This document shows, piece by piece, positions 41,876-50,642 of a DNA stretch of 64,000 bases; the stretch's first letter is position 1; every line of letters begins with the position of its first letter. The notes under the pieces are model-generated. The model was not told where the DNA came from. It saw only the letters and a list, made by a program, of their open reading frames with translations, and made no database searches. This DNA comes from JBBQSN01 sp963825505. Its GTDB lineage: Bacteria > Actinomycetota > Actinomycetes > Actinomycetales > CAWJMD01. The position numbers and the translations under genes are program-made. The stretch spans positions 186,001-250,000 of the forward strand of contig CAWGTL010000004.1 of assembly GCA_963825505.1 (NCBI GenBank), given 5' to 3'.

Positions 41876-43152
41876 CGGTCGCCTCCGTCGCTCGTGCGCT
41901 CTGTCGTCCGACCCGTGGTCCGCAGGGCCGCCTCGCACAGCGCCGGCAGCGCGGTGGTGAACGAGTCGGCCTGGTCGCGGGTCAGCACCAGCGGCGGTGC
42001 CAGCCGGATGGTCGCAGGTCCGACCGCGTTGACGACGAACCCTGCGTCCAGCGCGGCGGCGGCCAGCGCCGCCGCCACAGGCTGCGCGAGCCGCACGCCG
42101 AGCAGCAGCCCCTCGCCGCCGACGGAGGTGACCAGGGGATGCGCCGCCGAGAGGTCCTCGCGCCACGCCGCACCGAGGGCGCGGGCGTGGTCGACCAGCC
42201 CGTCGCGGTCGATGACGTGCAGGGTCGCCAGGGCCGCCGCGCAGGCGACCGGGTTGCCGCCGAACGTGCTGCCGTGGTCGCCGGGGCCGAGCAGGCTGCC
42301 GGCCCGCTCGCCGAGACCCACGACCGCCCCGACCGGGAAGCCGCCGCCCAGCCCCTTGGCGAGGGTCACGACGTCGGGCACCACCGTGCCGCCGGCGGTC
42401 GTGCCACCGACGTGGGGGTGCTGGTGGGCGAACCACGCACCAGTTCGACCGACACCCGTCTGCACCTCGTCGAGCACGAGCAGGGCTCCTGCGGCAGAGG
42501 TGATCTCGCGCGCTGCCGCGAGGTAACCAGGCGGTGGCGTGACGACCCCACCCTCGCCCTGGACCGGTTCGAGGACGACCGCGGACACCATGTCGTCGAC
42601 GGCGGTGTCGAGCGCGTCGGCGTCGCCGAAGGGGACGTGCACGACGCCGCCCGGCAGCGGCTCGAAGGGCTCGCGGTACGCCGGCTTGTGGGTGAGGGCG
42701 AGCGCGCCCATGGTGCGGCCGTGGAAGGCGTCCTCGGCCGCGACGACACCGGTGCGGCCGGTGCGCCTGGCCATCTTGAACGCCGCCTCCACCGCCTCGG
42801 TGCCGCTGTTGCACAGGAAGACCCGCGATCCCTCGGGGGCCTCCAGCAGGTCGAGGAGGCGCTCGGCCAGCGCCACCTGCGGACCGGTGGCGAAGAAGTT
42901 GGAGACGTGGCCGAGCGTCGACAGCTGAGCGGTGACGGCGCCGACGAGCGCGGGGTGGGCGTGGCCCAACGCGTTGACGGCGATCCCTGCGAGCAGATCG
43001 AGGTAGCGGCGGCCGTCGGCGTCCCAGACCTCGCAGCCGTCACCGCGCACGAGCACCCGCTGCGGTGTGCCGAAGGTGCTCATCAGCGCGCCCTGGTACC
43101 GCGCGGTCACCTCGGCACCGCTGCCGCCGGTGGCGCTGCTGAGCGCGCTCAC
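41872..43152 (-). CDS. argD: Acetylornithine aminotransferase
   Basis: A 426-residue class III PLP aminotransferase. Lys266 in TLAKGLGGGFPVGA binds PLP; NSGTEAVEAAFKMAR and LVLDEVQTGVGRTG are intact. It converts N-acetylglutamate semialdehyde to N-acetylornithine. The GTG start overlaps the argB stop (GTGA). An upstream extension of the frame has no homology. Confidence 0.95.
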   Translation of the reverse strand: MSALSSATGGSGAEVTARYQGALMSTFGTPQRVLVRGDGCEVWDADGRRYLDLLAGIAVNALGHAHPALVGAVTAQLSTLGHVSNFFATGPQVALAERLLDLLEAPEGSRVFLCNSGTEAVEAAFKMARRTGRTGVVAAEDAFHGRTMGALALTHKPAYREPFEPLPGGVVHVPFGDADALDTAVDDMVSAVVLEPVQGEGGVVTPPPGYLAAAREITSAAGALLVLDEVQTGVGRTGAWFAHQHPHVGGTTAGGTVVPDVVTLAKGLGGGFPVGAVVGLGERAGSLLGPGDHGSTFGGNPVACAAALATLHVIDRDGLVDHARALGAAWREDLSAAHPLVTSVGGEGLLLGVRLAQPVAAALAAAALDAGFVVNAVGPATIRLAPPLVLTRDQADSFTTALPALCEAALRTTGRTTERTSDGGDR

Positions 43153-44090
43153 GGGACCACCATCGTCCCGGTGCCGTCGCTGGTGAGCATCTCCAGCAGC
43201 AACGCGTGCGGCAGGCGGCCGTCGATCACGCTGGCGCGCGGCACGCCGCCGCGCACCGCCCTCAGGCACGCGGCCATCTTCGGGGCCATTCCCGAGTCGA
43301 TCTGCGGCAGGACGCCTTCCAGCTCGTCGGCGTCGATCTGCTGCACCAGCGTGGAGCGGTCCGGCCAGTCGGAGTAGAGGCCGTCGACGTCGGTGAGCAC
43401 GACCAGCTTGGCGGCGCCCAGTGCGACGGCGAGCGCCGCGGCGGCGGTGTCGGCGTTGACGTTGAGCACCTGGCCGGTGGCGTCGGGTGCCACGGTCGAG
43501 ACCACCGGGATCCGCCCGGCGGCGACGAGGTCGAGCACGGCGGCCGGCTCCACCTCGACGACGTCGCCGACGAGACCGACGTCGACCGGCTCGCCGTCGA
43601 CGAGCGGCCGCGTGCGCTCCGCCCGGAAGAGCCCGGCGTCCTCGCCGGACAGCCCCACGGCGTGCGGGCCGTGCGCGTTGATCAGGCCGACCAGCTCACG
43701 GCCGACCTGGCCGACGAGCACCATCCGGACGACGTCGACGGACTCCGCGGTGGTGACGCGTAGGCCGCCACGGAACTCGCTCTCGATGCCCAGGCGGCCG
43801 AGCATCGACGAGACCTGCGGCCCGCCGCCGTGCACGACCACGGGGCGGATCCCGCAGTGCCGCAGGAAGACCATGTCGTCGGCGAAGGCCCGCTTGAGGG
43901 TGTCGTCGACCATGGCGTTGCCGCCGTACTTGATCACGACGACCTGGCCGTGGAACTCCTTGAGCCACGGCAGGGCGTCGGTGAAGACCTCGGCGAGCAT
44001 CGCGTCGCGCGCGGGGTCGTCGGGCCGCATCGGGCGGGTCGTCCCCCACCGCGCGGCACCGGTCGGGGTGGTCCCCGGGTCGCCGGTCAC
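43149..44090 (-). CDS. argB: Acetylglutamate kinase
   Basis: A 313-residue amino-acid kinase. The ATP and substrate motifs VVVIKYGGNAMVDD, PVVVHGGGPQVSSMLGRLGI and VLNVNADTAAAALAVALGA are intact. It is the usual arginine-feedback step, and the N-terminal extension before VFTDALPWLKEF may form the helix needed for hexamer formation. GTG overlaps the argJ stop. Confidence 0.96.
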   Translation of the reverse strand: MTGDPGTTPTGAARWGTTRPMRPDDPARDAMLAEVFTDALPWLKEFHGQVVVIKYGGNAMVDDTLKRAFADDMVFLRHCGIRPVVVHGGGPQVSSMLGRLGIESEFRGGLRVTTAESVDVVRMVLVGQVGRELVGLINAHGPHAVGLSGEDAGLFRAERTRPLVDGEPVDVGLVGDVVEVEPAAVLDLVAAGRIPVVSTVAPDATGQVLNVNADTAAAALAVALGAAKLVVLTDVDGLYSDWPDRSTLVQQIDADELEGVLPQIDSGMAPKMAACLRAVRGGVPRASVIDGRLPHALLLEMLTSDGTGTMVVP

Positions 44091-45238
44091 GTCGAGTACG
44101 CGCTGTTCTCGTGGACGTACGCGTTCGTGAGGTCGTTGGTCCACACGGTGGCGGTGGCCTCCCCGCTCTTGAGGTCGATCCGGACGTGCACGTCGCGCCC
44201 GGTGAGGTCGACGCCCGCGGCGTCCTCGCCCGGGATCGACGACCGGCAGACCTCGACGCCGTTGAGCGAGACGTCGAGGTCGAACGGGTCGAACGCGGCG
44301 GTGGTGGTGCCGATGGCGGCCAGGACGCGGCCCCAGTTCGGGTCGCGGCCGAACACGGCGCACTTGAACAGGTTGCTGCGCGCCACCGAGCGCCCGACGT
44401 CGACGGCGTCGGTCTCCGAGGCGGCGCCGACCACCTCGACCGCGATGTCGTGCTCGGACCCCTCGGCGTCGCGCATGAGCTGCTGGGCGAGGTCGTGGCA
44501 CACGGCGGTCACCGCTGCCGTGAACGCGTCCGGCGACGGTGAGGTGCCCGACGCCCCGCCCGCCAGCAGGACGACGGTGTCGTTGGTGGACATGCACCCG
44601 TCGGAGTCGAGCCGGTCGAAGGTGACCCGCGTGGCCGCACGCAGGGCGGCGTCGCAGGTCGCGCCGTCGACGTCGGCGTCGGTGGTGAGGACGACGAGCA
44701 TCGTCGCCAGCGCGGGCGCCAGCATGCCGGCCCCCTTGGCCATGCCGCCGACGACGAACCCGTCGCCGTGCGCCACAGCCTGCTTCGGCACCGTGTCGGT
44801 GGTCATGATCGCCTCTGCCGCAACGGCTCCGCCGTCGCCGGAGAGCGCGGCGTGCGCGGCGCGGACGCCCTCGAGCAGCTGCTCCGCCGGCAGCGGCAGG
44901 CCGATCAGCCCCGTGGAGCAGACCACGACGTCGGAGGCCCCGGTGCCGACCAGGTCGGCGACCAGCTCGGCGGTGCGGTGGGTGGTCGCGAAACCGTCCG
45001 GGCCGGTGTAGCAGTTGGCACCACCGGAGTTGAGCACGACGGCCCGCGCACGGCCGTCGGCCGTGACCTGCTCGCTCCACAGGACGGGGTTCGCCTTGCA
45101 CCGGTTGGTCGTGTAGACGGCGGCGGCGACGTCGCGTGGGCCGGTGCCGACGACGAGCGCGACGTCGGGGCGTCCGCTCGGCTTGAGCCCGGCCGTGACC
45201 CCCGACGCGGAAAACCCCTTGGCCGCAGTAACGCTCAT
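44087..45238 (-). CDS. argJ: Bifunctional glutamate N-acetyltransferase/ornithine acetyltransferase
   Basis: A 383-residue self-cleaving enzyme of the cyclic acetyl pathway. The autoprocessing motif KGAGMLAPALATML contains Thr179, the new N-terminal nucleophile. SDGCMSTNDTVVLLA and FGRDPNWGRVLAA are conserved. It recycles the acetyl group from N-acetylornithine to glutamate, so no separate argE is needed. The ATG at 45238 overlaps the stop of the ACT gene (ATGA). Confidence 0.96.
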   Translation of the reverse strand: MSVTAAKGFSASGVTAGLKPSGRPDVALVVGTGPRDVAAAVYTTNRCKANPVLWSEQVTADGRARAVVLNSGGANCYTGPDGFATTHRTAELVADLVGTGASDVVVCSTGLIGLPLPAEQLLEGVRAAHAALSGDGGAVAAEAIMTTDTVPKQAVAHGDGFVVGGMAKGAGMLAPALATMLVVLTTDADVDGATCDAALRAATRVTFDRLDSDGCMSTNDTVVLLAGGASGTSPSPDAFTAAVTAVCHDLAQQLMRDAEGSEHDIAVEVVGAASETDAVDVGRSVARSNLFKCAVFGRDPNWGRVLAAIGTTTAAFDPFDLDVSLNGVEVCRSSIPGEDAAGVDLTGRDVHVRIDLKSGEATATVWTNDLTNAYVHENSAYST

Positions 45239-45660
45239 GCTTCGATCACCTCGTGGCCGGCGCCGGTCCAGCACGCGGCCGCGGCGGCCGAGTGCTGGGC
45301 CGGGACGAGGATCCAGTCCGTGTCGTAGGTGGCCACGGTGAGGATGGGGATCTCCGCCTCGGCGAGCGGCGAGAGCAGGGAGGCCAGCACGCCGGTGAGG
45401 GTGTGGTCGAGGACCCCCGCGACCTGGAAGACCACGTACGGGCCGATCACCGAGCCCGGCATCGCGTCCGGGATGCTGCGCGACGGGCAGACGATGCTCG
45501 TCTCGTCGCGGGTCCAGGTGACGCTGATCAGCGGCTCGCCGTCGGCCCAGTCGGGCAGCGCGGTGGCGGCGGGCAGCCGCACGACCGAGACCGGCTCGCC
45601 GTGCTCGGCCAGGGTCCAGGTGCGAGTCGGCGGCGCCGGGGTCACCGGTACGTCGCTCAC
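45235..45660 (-). CDS. ACT domain protein (ACT_7/CASTOR-like) in the arg operon
   Basis: A 141-residue protein whose C-terminal part ILTVATYDTDWILVPAQ matches the ACT_7/CASTOR-type ligand-binding motif; an earlier half (RDETSIVCPSRSIP, then GPYVVFQVAGVLDHTLTGVL) completes the domain pair. ACT domains bind amino acids. Both ends overlap neighbours: its GTG overlaps the argC stop and its stop overlaps argJ, so its synthesis is tied to the pathway. Binding of arginine or an intermediate is an inference; related proteins elsewhere in Micrococcales have no assigned function. Confidence 0.82.
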   Translation of the reverse strand: MSDVPVTPAPPTRTWTLAEHGEPVSVVRLPAATALPDWADGEPLISVTWTRDETSIVCPSRSIPDAMPGSVIGPYVVFQVAGVLDHTLTGVLASLLSPLAEAEIPILTVATYDTDWILVPAQHSAAAAACWTGAGHEVIEA

Positions 45661-46709
45661 GGGGCCAACCCCACCGTGGTGAGGCCGGTGGCCTCAGGGA
45701 GCCCGAGCGCCAGGTTCGTGCACTGCACGGCGGCCCCCGCGGTGCCCTTGGTCAGGTTGTCGACGGCGGCGACCACGACCACGCGGCCCGCCCGCTCGTC
45801 GACGGCCAGCTGCAGGTGCACGGTGTTGGCTCCCAGGGTGTCGGCGGTGCGCGGCCAGCTGCCCTCGGGCAGGACCCGGACGAACGGCTCGTCGGCGTAG
45901 GCGGAGACCCAGGCGTCGCGGACCGACGCGGCCGAGGCGCCGGCGGCCAGGCGCGCCGTGCAGGTGGCGAGGATGCCGCGAGGCATCGGCGCCAGCGTGG
46001 GCGTGAACGAGACGGTGACCTGGCCCGGCGCCGGACCTGCTGCGGCGGTGAGGTTCTGCTCGATCTCCGGGACGTGCCGGTGACCACCGCCCACCCCGTA
46101 CGGCGACATCGACCCCATCACCTCGGAGCCGAGCAGGTGCGGCTTCAGCGACCGTCCCGCGCCGGAGGTGCCGGAGGCCGCGACGACGACCAGGTCGGCG
46201 GGCTCGACCACGCCGGCGGCCAGGCCGGGTGCGAGCGCGAGGCTGACCGCGGTCGGGTAGCAGCCGGGGACAGCGACCCGTCGGGTGCCGACGAGCTGCT
46301 CGCGCTGCCGTCCCCCGCCCGCGAGCGGGAGCTCGGGCAGCCCGTACGGCCAGGTGCCCGGGTGGTCGCCGCCGTAGAAGGCGGTCCACGCGGCGGGATC
46401 GGCGAGCCGGTGGTCGGCCGAGACGTCGACCACGAGGGTGGCGGGGTCGAGCTCGGCCGCGAGCGGCCCGCCGGCACCGTGCGGCAGGGCCAGGACGACG
46501 ACGTCGTGACCGACGAGGGTGGCGGCCGAGGTCGGCACCAGCTCGCGGTCGGCCAGCGGCACCAGGTGGGGGTGGTGCTCGCCGACCCGGCTGCCGGCCG
46601 AGCCGTGGGCGGTGACCGCACCGACCTCGAGCTCCGGGTGCCCGAGCAGCAGGCGCAGCACCTCGCCGCCCGCGTACCCGCTCGCCCCTGCGACCGCCAC
46701 CGTCTGCAT
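45657..46709 (-). CDS. argC: N-acetyl-gamma-glutamyl-phosphate reductase
   Basis: A 350-residue NADP enzyme. The Rossmann motif VAVAGASGYAGGEVLRLL and active-site Cys150 in VPGCYPTAV are intact; HPGTWPYGLPEL and GGGHRHVPEIEQNL are also conserved. I chose the ATG at 46709 because two earlier Met codons lie within the operator; TATGAT lies 7 nt upstream and no ribosome site is visible, so the mRNA may be leaderless. It is the first gene of the arg operon. Confidence 0.95.
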   Translation of the reverse strand: MQTVAVAGASGYAGGEVLRLLLGHPELEVGAVTAHGSAGSRVGEHHPHLVPLADRELVPTSAATLVGHDVVVLALPHGAGGPLAAELDPATLVVDVSADHRLADPAAWTAFYGGDHPGTWPYGLPELPLAGGGRQREQLVGTRRVAVPGCYPTAVSLALAPGLAAGVVEPADLVVVAASGTSGAGRSLKPHLLGSEVMGSMSPYGVGGGHRHVPEIEQNLTAAAGPAPGQVTVSFTPTLAPMPRGILATCTARLAAGASAASVRDAWVSAYADEPFVRVLPEGSWPRTADTLGANTVHLQLAVDERAGRVVVVAAVDNLTKGTAGAAVQCTNLALGLPEATGLTTVGLAP

Positions 46710-46710
46710 G

Positions 46711-46743
46711 TGCATGATCATACATGCATCTGCATGATCATGC
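46711..46743 (-). promoter_or_regulatory. Tandem ArgR operator overlapping the argC -10 box
   Basis: Two palindromes: GCATGATCATGC (46732-46743, perfect) and TGCATGATCATACA (46711-46724), with centres 20 bp apart. This fits paired ARG boxes bound by one ArgR hexamer. The -10 candidate TATGAT lies inside the start-proximal box, so binding would exclude RNA polymerase. Confidence 0.75.
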
Positions 46744-46763
46744 GAGTTTCGGGCTCGGTCAGG

Positions 46764-47174
46764 TCACCACTCGAACCCGGCCGCCACCAGCGCGGCCTCG
46801 GCCTCGAACCGTCGGCTGGCGCCGAGCGGCACCGGCCCCTCCGGGACGCTCACGCCGAGACTACGGCAGGCCTTGAGCAGGGTGTCGTCGTAGGCGGCGG
46901 TGCAGGCGGTGATCCGCAGCCCCTTGGCGGGCAGGTCGCTGTCGGTGATCCGGCGGACCTCGTCGCCGAGGCGGCGCAGCTCCAGGCCGAGCAGCACCGG
47001 CGGGATCGGCTCCGGTCGGGGGCGGCGCCGGTCGCGGCGCTCGTCGATCCAGGCGGCCAGCCCGCGGAACGGGAAGGGTGCGGTGCCGGACACGAACCAG
47101 CGAACGGCGGCGTAGACCAGGTCGAGGACGACCATGAGCGCCACCGCGACGACCACGTACAGGACCAGGTACAC
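46764..47174 (-). CDS. Hypothetical protein with one N-terminal membrane helix
   Basis: A 136-residue protein starting with GTG behind an optimal GGAGG. A single membrane helix VLYVVVAVALMVVLDLVYAA is followed by a basic stretch (DERRDRRRPRPEP) and a helical cytoplasmic domain ending FEAEAALVAAGFEW. No known family. It ends 20 nt before the argC operator, so readthrough into the arg operon is possible. Confidence 0.75.
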   Translation of the reverse strand: MYLVLYVVVAVALMVVLDLVYAAVRWFVSGTAPFPFRGLAAWIDERRDRRRPRPEPIPPVLLGLELRRLGDEVRRITDSDLPAKGLRITACTAAYDDTLLKACRSLGVSVPEGPVPLGASRRFEAEAALVAAGFEW

Positions 47175-47245
47175 CGGCGGACCTCCGTCCCGCCAGTGTG
47201 CGTCCAGAGGTCCGGGCGCGCAACGGCTCGCACCCGGGCCGTCGC

Positions 47246-47268
47246 TGCGACCTGAGGTCGTGGTCGCA
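47246..47268 (-). terminator. Possible terminator hairpin after the SDR gene
   Basis: TGCGACC and GGTCGCA form a 7-bp stem with a 9-nt loop, 13 nt after the SDR stop. No T-tract. Confidence 0.35.
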
Positions 47269-47280
47269 GGGGTGGCGGGG

Positions 47281-48096
47281 TCAGACGGCGGGGTCGCTCG
47301 TCCCCGTCGGCACCACCCGCAGGCGGCGGGCGCGGTCGTCCAGGTCGTCGGCCGCGGCCGCGAGGGACGCCGTGGTATCGACACCCGCGCGCAGGTAGCG
47401 CCCGGACCACGCGTCGAGACCACCCCCGGCGACCGCGACGACGAGGTCGACCACCGAGGCGACGGGCGTCCACTCGGTGCGGTCGTCGTGCACCGCCATC
47501 GAGCCCGTCATGTCGGTGCGCACGACTCCGGGCGAGACGTCGAAGGCGCGTAGCCCGAGACCGTGACCGGCCAGGTGCAGGTTGCCCGTGAGGCGGAACA
47601 GCCCGGCCTTGGCGGCGCAGTAGGCGGAGTACACCGGACGGTCGTCGGCGCCGGCGCCGGACGAGAGGTTGACCACCCGACCCCCACCGGCCCCGAGCAT
47701 GGGGGGCACGAGGGCGCGCACGCAGTGGAACGGCCCGAGCAGGTCGGCCTCGACCACCGTGCGCCAGGTGGCCGGGTCCTCCTCCCAGGCGGGCACCTCG
47801 TGCGGCTCGATCACGCCGGCGTTGTTGACCAGGAGGTCGACGGTCCCGACCGCCTCCTGCGCCCGCACCGCCGCAGCGGCCACCTGGGCGGCGTCGGTGA
47901 CGTCGGCCGCCACGACGACGCAGCGTGCGCCCTCGGCGAGCCGGGGCCGCAGCGTCGCGGCCGCCCGCTCACCGGCCTCGGCGTCGCGCACCAGCAGCAC
48001 GACGGACAGGCCGGCGTCGACCAGGCCGCCCGCGAGCGCGAGGCCGATGCCGCGAGCGGCACCGGTGACCAGCGCGGTGCGAGACGGAGCGGTCAC
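47281..48096 (-). CDS. Short-chain dehydrogenase/reductase
   Basis: A 271-residue SDR with the cofactor motif TALVTGAARGIGLALAGGLV, NNAGV, catalytic Ser in VNLSSGAG and YSAYCAAKAG (Tyr-x-x-x-Lys), all in order, and SPGVVRTDMTG. The substrate cannot be told. The GTG start overlaps the pheT stop (GTGA), so it is co-translated with pheST, an unexpected pairing with no obvious shared function. Confidence 0.92.
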   Translation of the reverse strand: MTAPSRTALVTGAARGIGLALAGGLVDAGLSVVLLVRDAEAGERAAATLRPRLAEGARCVVVAADVTDAAQVAAAAVRAQEAVGTVDLLVNNAGVIEPHEVPAWEEDPATWRTVVEADLLGPFHCVRALVPPMLGAGGGRVVNLSSGAGADDRPVYSAYCAAKAGLFRLTGNLHLAGHGLGLRAFDVSPGVVRTDMTGSMAVHDDRTEWTPVASVVDLVVAVAGGGLDAWSGRYLRAGVDTTASLAAAADDLDDRARRLRVVPTGTSDPAV

Positions 48097-50642
48097 GCCT
48101 CCTCGCCGCGCAGGACGGCCCCGCACCGCTCGGCAGCCAGGGCGACGGCGGCCCGGCGGACCTGCGCGGACTCCTCGGCGGTGAGGGTGCGGTCGGGCGC
48201 GCGCATCCGCAGCGCGAACGCCAGGCTCTTGCGCCCCTCGCCCACCTGCTCGCCGGTGTACACGTCGAACAGGCGCACGTCCTCGAGCAGCTCGCCGCCG
48301 CCCTCGCGCAGCGCGTCGCGCACCGAGCCGGCCGCGACCTCCGCCGCGACGACCAGGGCGACGTCCTCCTTCACCACGGGGTGCGAGCTCACCGGCCCGG
48401 CCTGCACGGGCGTGCCCGCCGCGAGCGTGAGGACGTCGAGGTCGATCTCGAACGCGACCGTGCGCGGCGGCACCCCGGTGGCCTCGCAGACCTTGGGGTG
48501 CAGCTCACCCGCGTGCCCGACCAGCGTGCCGTCGGTCAGCGAGAGCCGTGCGCAGCGGCCGGGGTGCCAGGGCGTGTGCTGGTCGGCCGAGACCCGCACG
48601 TCGACGCCGAGCGCCCGGGCCACCCGCAGGGCGGCCTCGATCGCGTCGGCGTGGTCGACCGGTCGGCCCGGCCCCCACCACCCGGCGGGGTCGCGGTGAC
48701 CGGTGGCGACGCCGGCCACCCGCACCGGCTGCGGCGGCACCGCGGCGACCAGCCGGGCGAGCTCGTCGTCGGACGGTCGGCCGTCGACGCCGAGCACGGG
48801 CGCGTCGCCGACCTGCGGAGCCCGGGACGGGCGGGTGACCATGCCGATCTCGTACAGCCGTGCGTCGGTGGTGCCGCGGGAGACGTTGCGCCGCAACGAC
48901 ACCAGCAGGGTGGACAGCACGTCGGAGCGCAGGAACGGCTGCTCGTCGGACAGCGGGTTGACCAGCCGCAGCATCGAACGGCGCGGGTCGTCGGCGTCGA
49001 GGCCGAGGTCGTCGTGCGCCGACGCCGCCACGAACGGGTAGCTCAGCACCTCGTCCCAGCCGGCCTCGGACAGGGCGCGGCCCGCCGCGCGTCGGGCGCG
49101 CTGCGCACGGGTGAGCCCGCGACCGGGCGGCGCCACGGGAAGGACCGAGGGGATCGCCGCGTAGCCCTCGAGCCGGGCGATCTCCTCGACGAGGTCGGCG
49201 CCGACGACGAGGTCGGGTCGCCAGCTCGGCGGCTGCACGGACACCCGGTCGCCGACCTGTTCGACGTCGCAACCGATCTCGCGCAACCTGCCGACCACGG
49301 TGGTGACGTCGTACTCCACCCCGACCAGGCGCGACGGCAGGTCGACGTCCATCTCCACGCGCGTCCGCGCGGGCACCTGGTCGAGGTCGCCGACCGGGCC
49401 GGCCACCCCTCCCCCGTGCTCGACGAGGAGGCGCACCGCCAGCTCGGCCGCGGCGGCCTGCAGCCGGGGGTCGACCCCGCGCTCGAACCGCTTGCTCGCC
49501 TCGCTGGGCAGCTTGTGCCGCCGCGCCGTGCGGGCGATCGAGGTGCCGTCGAAGTGCGCGGCCTCGACGAGCACGTCGGTGGTGCCGGGACCGACCTCGG
49601 TGTCGGCACCACCCATCACGCCGGCCAGGCCGATCACCCGGTCGCCGTCGGGGCCGTCGGTGATGAGCAGGTCCTGCGGGTGCAGGTCGCGCACCGTGCC
49701 GTCCAGCGTCGTGAGCTTCTCCCCCTCGCGAGCGCGCCGGACCAGGATCCCGGCGGGGTCGAGGGTGCCGAGGTCGTAGGCGTGGAGCGGCTGCCCGACG
49801 CCGAGCATCACGTAGTTGGTGACGTCGACGGCCAGCGAGATGGGCCGCATCCCGGCCTGCTGCAGCCGCCGCCGCAGCCAGAACGGCGACGGCGCCGCGG
49901 GATCGATGCCGCGCACGACGCGTCCGACGAACCGGTCGCAGCCGGCCCGGCCGTTCACCGGGGCGTCGTCGACGACCCGCACCGGGTAGGCGTCGTCGGT
50001 GGCGGCAGGCACCTCGACGTCGGCGGGGTCGCGGAACGTGGCGTCGCGCCCGGTGGCGTGGCCGTACTCGCGCGCGATGCCGCGGACGCTGAAGCAGTAG
50101 CCGCGGTCGGGCGTGACGTTGACCTCGACCGTGGCCTGGTCGAGCCCGAGCAGGGAGACCGCGTCGTCACCCGGCCCCACACCCTCGAGGTCGAGGCCGA
50201 GCCGGGTCAGCACGATGATCCCGCTGTGGTCGTCGCCGAGGCCGAGCTCGGCGGCGGAGCAGATCATGCCGTCGGAGACGTGGCCGTAGGTCTTGCGGGC
50301 GGCGATCTCGAACCCGCCCGCCAGGACGGCACCGGGGAGCGACACCACGACCAGGTCGCCGACCTCGAAGTTGTGCGCTCCGCAGACGATCCCGCGCGGC
50401 CCGCCGTCCGGGGCCGCGTGCTGCGGCCCGACGTCGACGGTGCACCAGCTGATCGTCTTCCCGTTCTTCTGCGGCTCCTTCTCGATGCTCAGCACGCGTC
50501 CGACGACGACCGGGCCGGCCACGTCGCCGCGGTGCAGGCCCTCCTCCTCGAGACCGACCCGCACGAGCGAGGCGGCGACCTCCTCGGGCGTGGCGCCGCC
50601 GGTGTCGACCGTCTCGGCGAGCCACGTCAGGGGGACGCGCAT
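48093..50642 (-). CDS. pheT: Phenylalanine--tRNA ligase beta subunit
   Basis: An 849-residue subunit. The N-terminal tRNA-binding domain follows MRVPLTWLAETV, the B3/B4 editing region holds the PITxVANY-like PISLAVDVTNYVMLGVGQPL, and the C-terminal anticodon-binding domain has the VKEDVALVV segment. ATG at 50642 overlaps the pheS stop. With pheS it forms the alpha2-beta2 enzyme. Confidence 0.97.
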   Translation of the reverse strand: MRVPLTWLAETVDTGGATPEEVAASLVRVGLEEEGLHRGDVAGPVVVGRVLSIEKEPQKNGKTISWCTVDVGPQHAAPDGGPRGIVCGAHNFEVGDLVVVSLPGAVLAGGFEIAARKTYGHVSDGMICSAAELGLGDDHSGIIVLTRLGLDLEGVGPGDDAVSLLGLDQATVEVNVTPDRGYCFSVRGIAREYGHATGRDATFRDPADVEVPAATDDAYPVRVVDDAPVNGRAGCDRFVGRVVRGIDPAAPSPFWLRRRLQQAGMRPISLAVDVTNYVMLGVGQPLHAYDLGTLDPAGILVRRAREGEKLTTLDGTVRDLHPQDLLITDGPDGDRVIGLAGVMGGADTEVGPGTTDVLVEAAHFDGTSIARTARRHKLPSEASKRFERGVDPRLQAAAAELAVRLLVEHGGGVAGPVGDLDQVPARTRVEMDVDLPSRLVGVEYDVTTVVGRLREIGCDVEQVGDRVSVQPPSWRPDLVVGADLVEEIARLEGYAAIPSVLPVAPPGRGLTRAQRARRAAGRALSEAGWDEVLSYPFVAASAHDDLGLDADDPRRSMLRLVNPLSDEQPFLRSDVLSTLLVSLRRNVSRGTTDARLYEIGMVTRPSRAPQVGDAPVLGVDGRPSDDELARLVAAVPPQPVRVAGVATGHRDPAGWWGPGRPVDHADAIEAALRVARALGVDVRVSADQHTPWHPGRCARLSLTDGTLVGHAGELHPKVCEATGVPPRTVAFEIDLDVLTLAAGTPVQAGPVSSHPVVKEDVALVVAAEVAAGSVRDALREGGGELLEDVRLFDVYTGEQVGEGRKSLAFALRMRAPDRTLTAEESAQVRRAAVALAAERCGAVLRGEEA

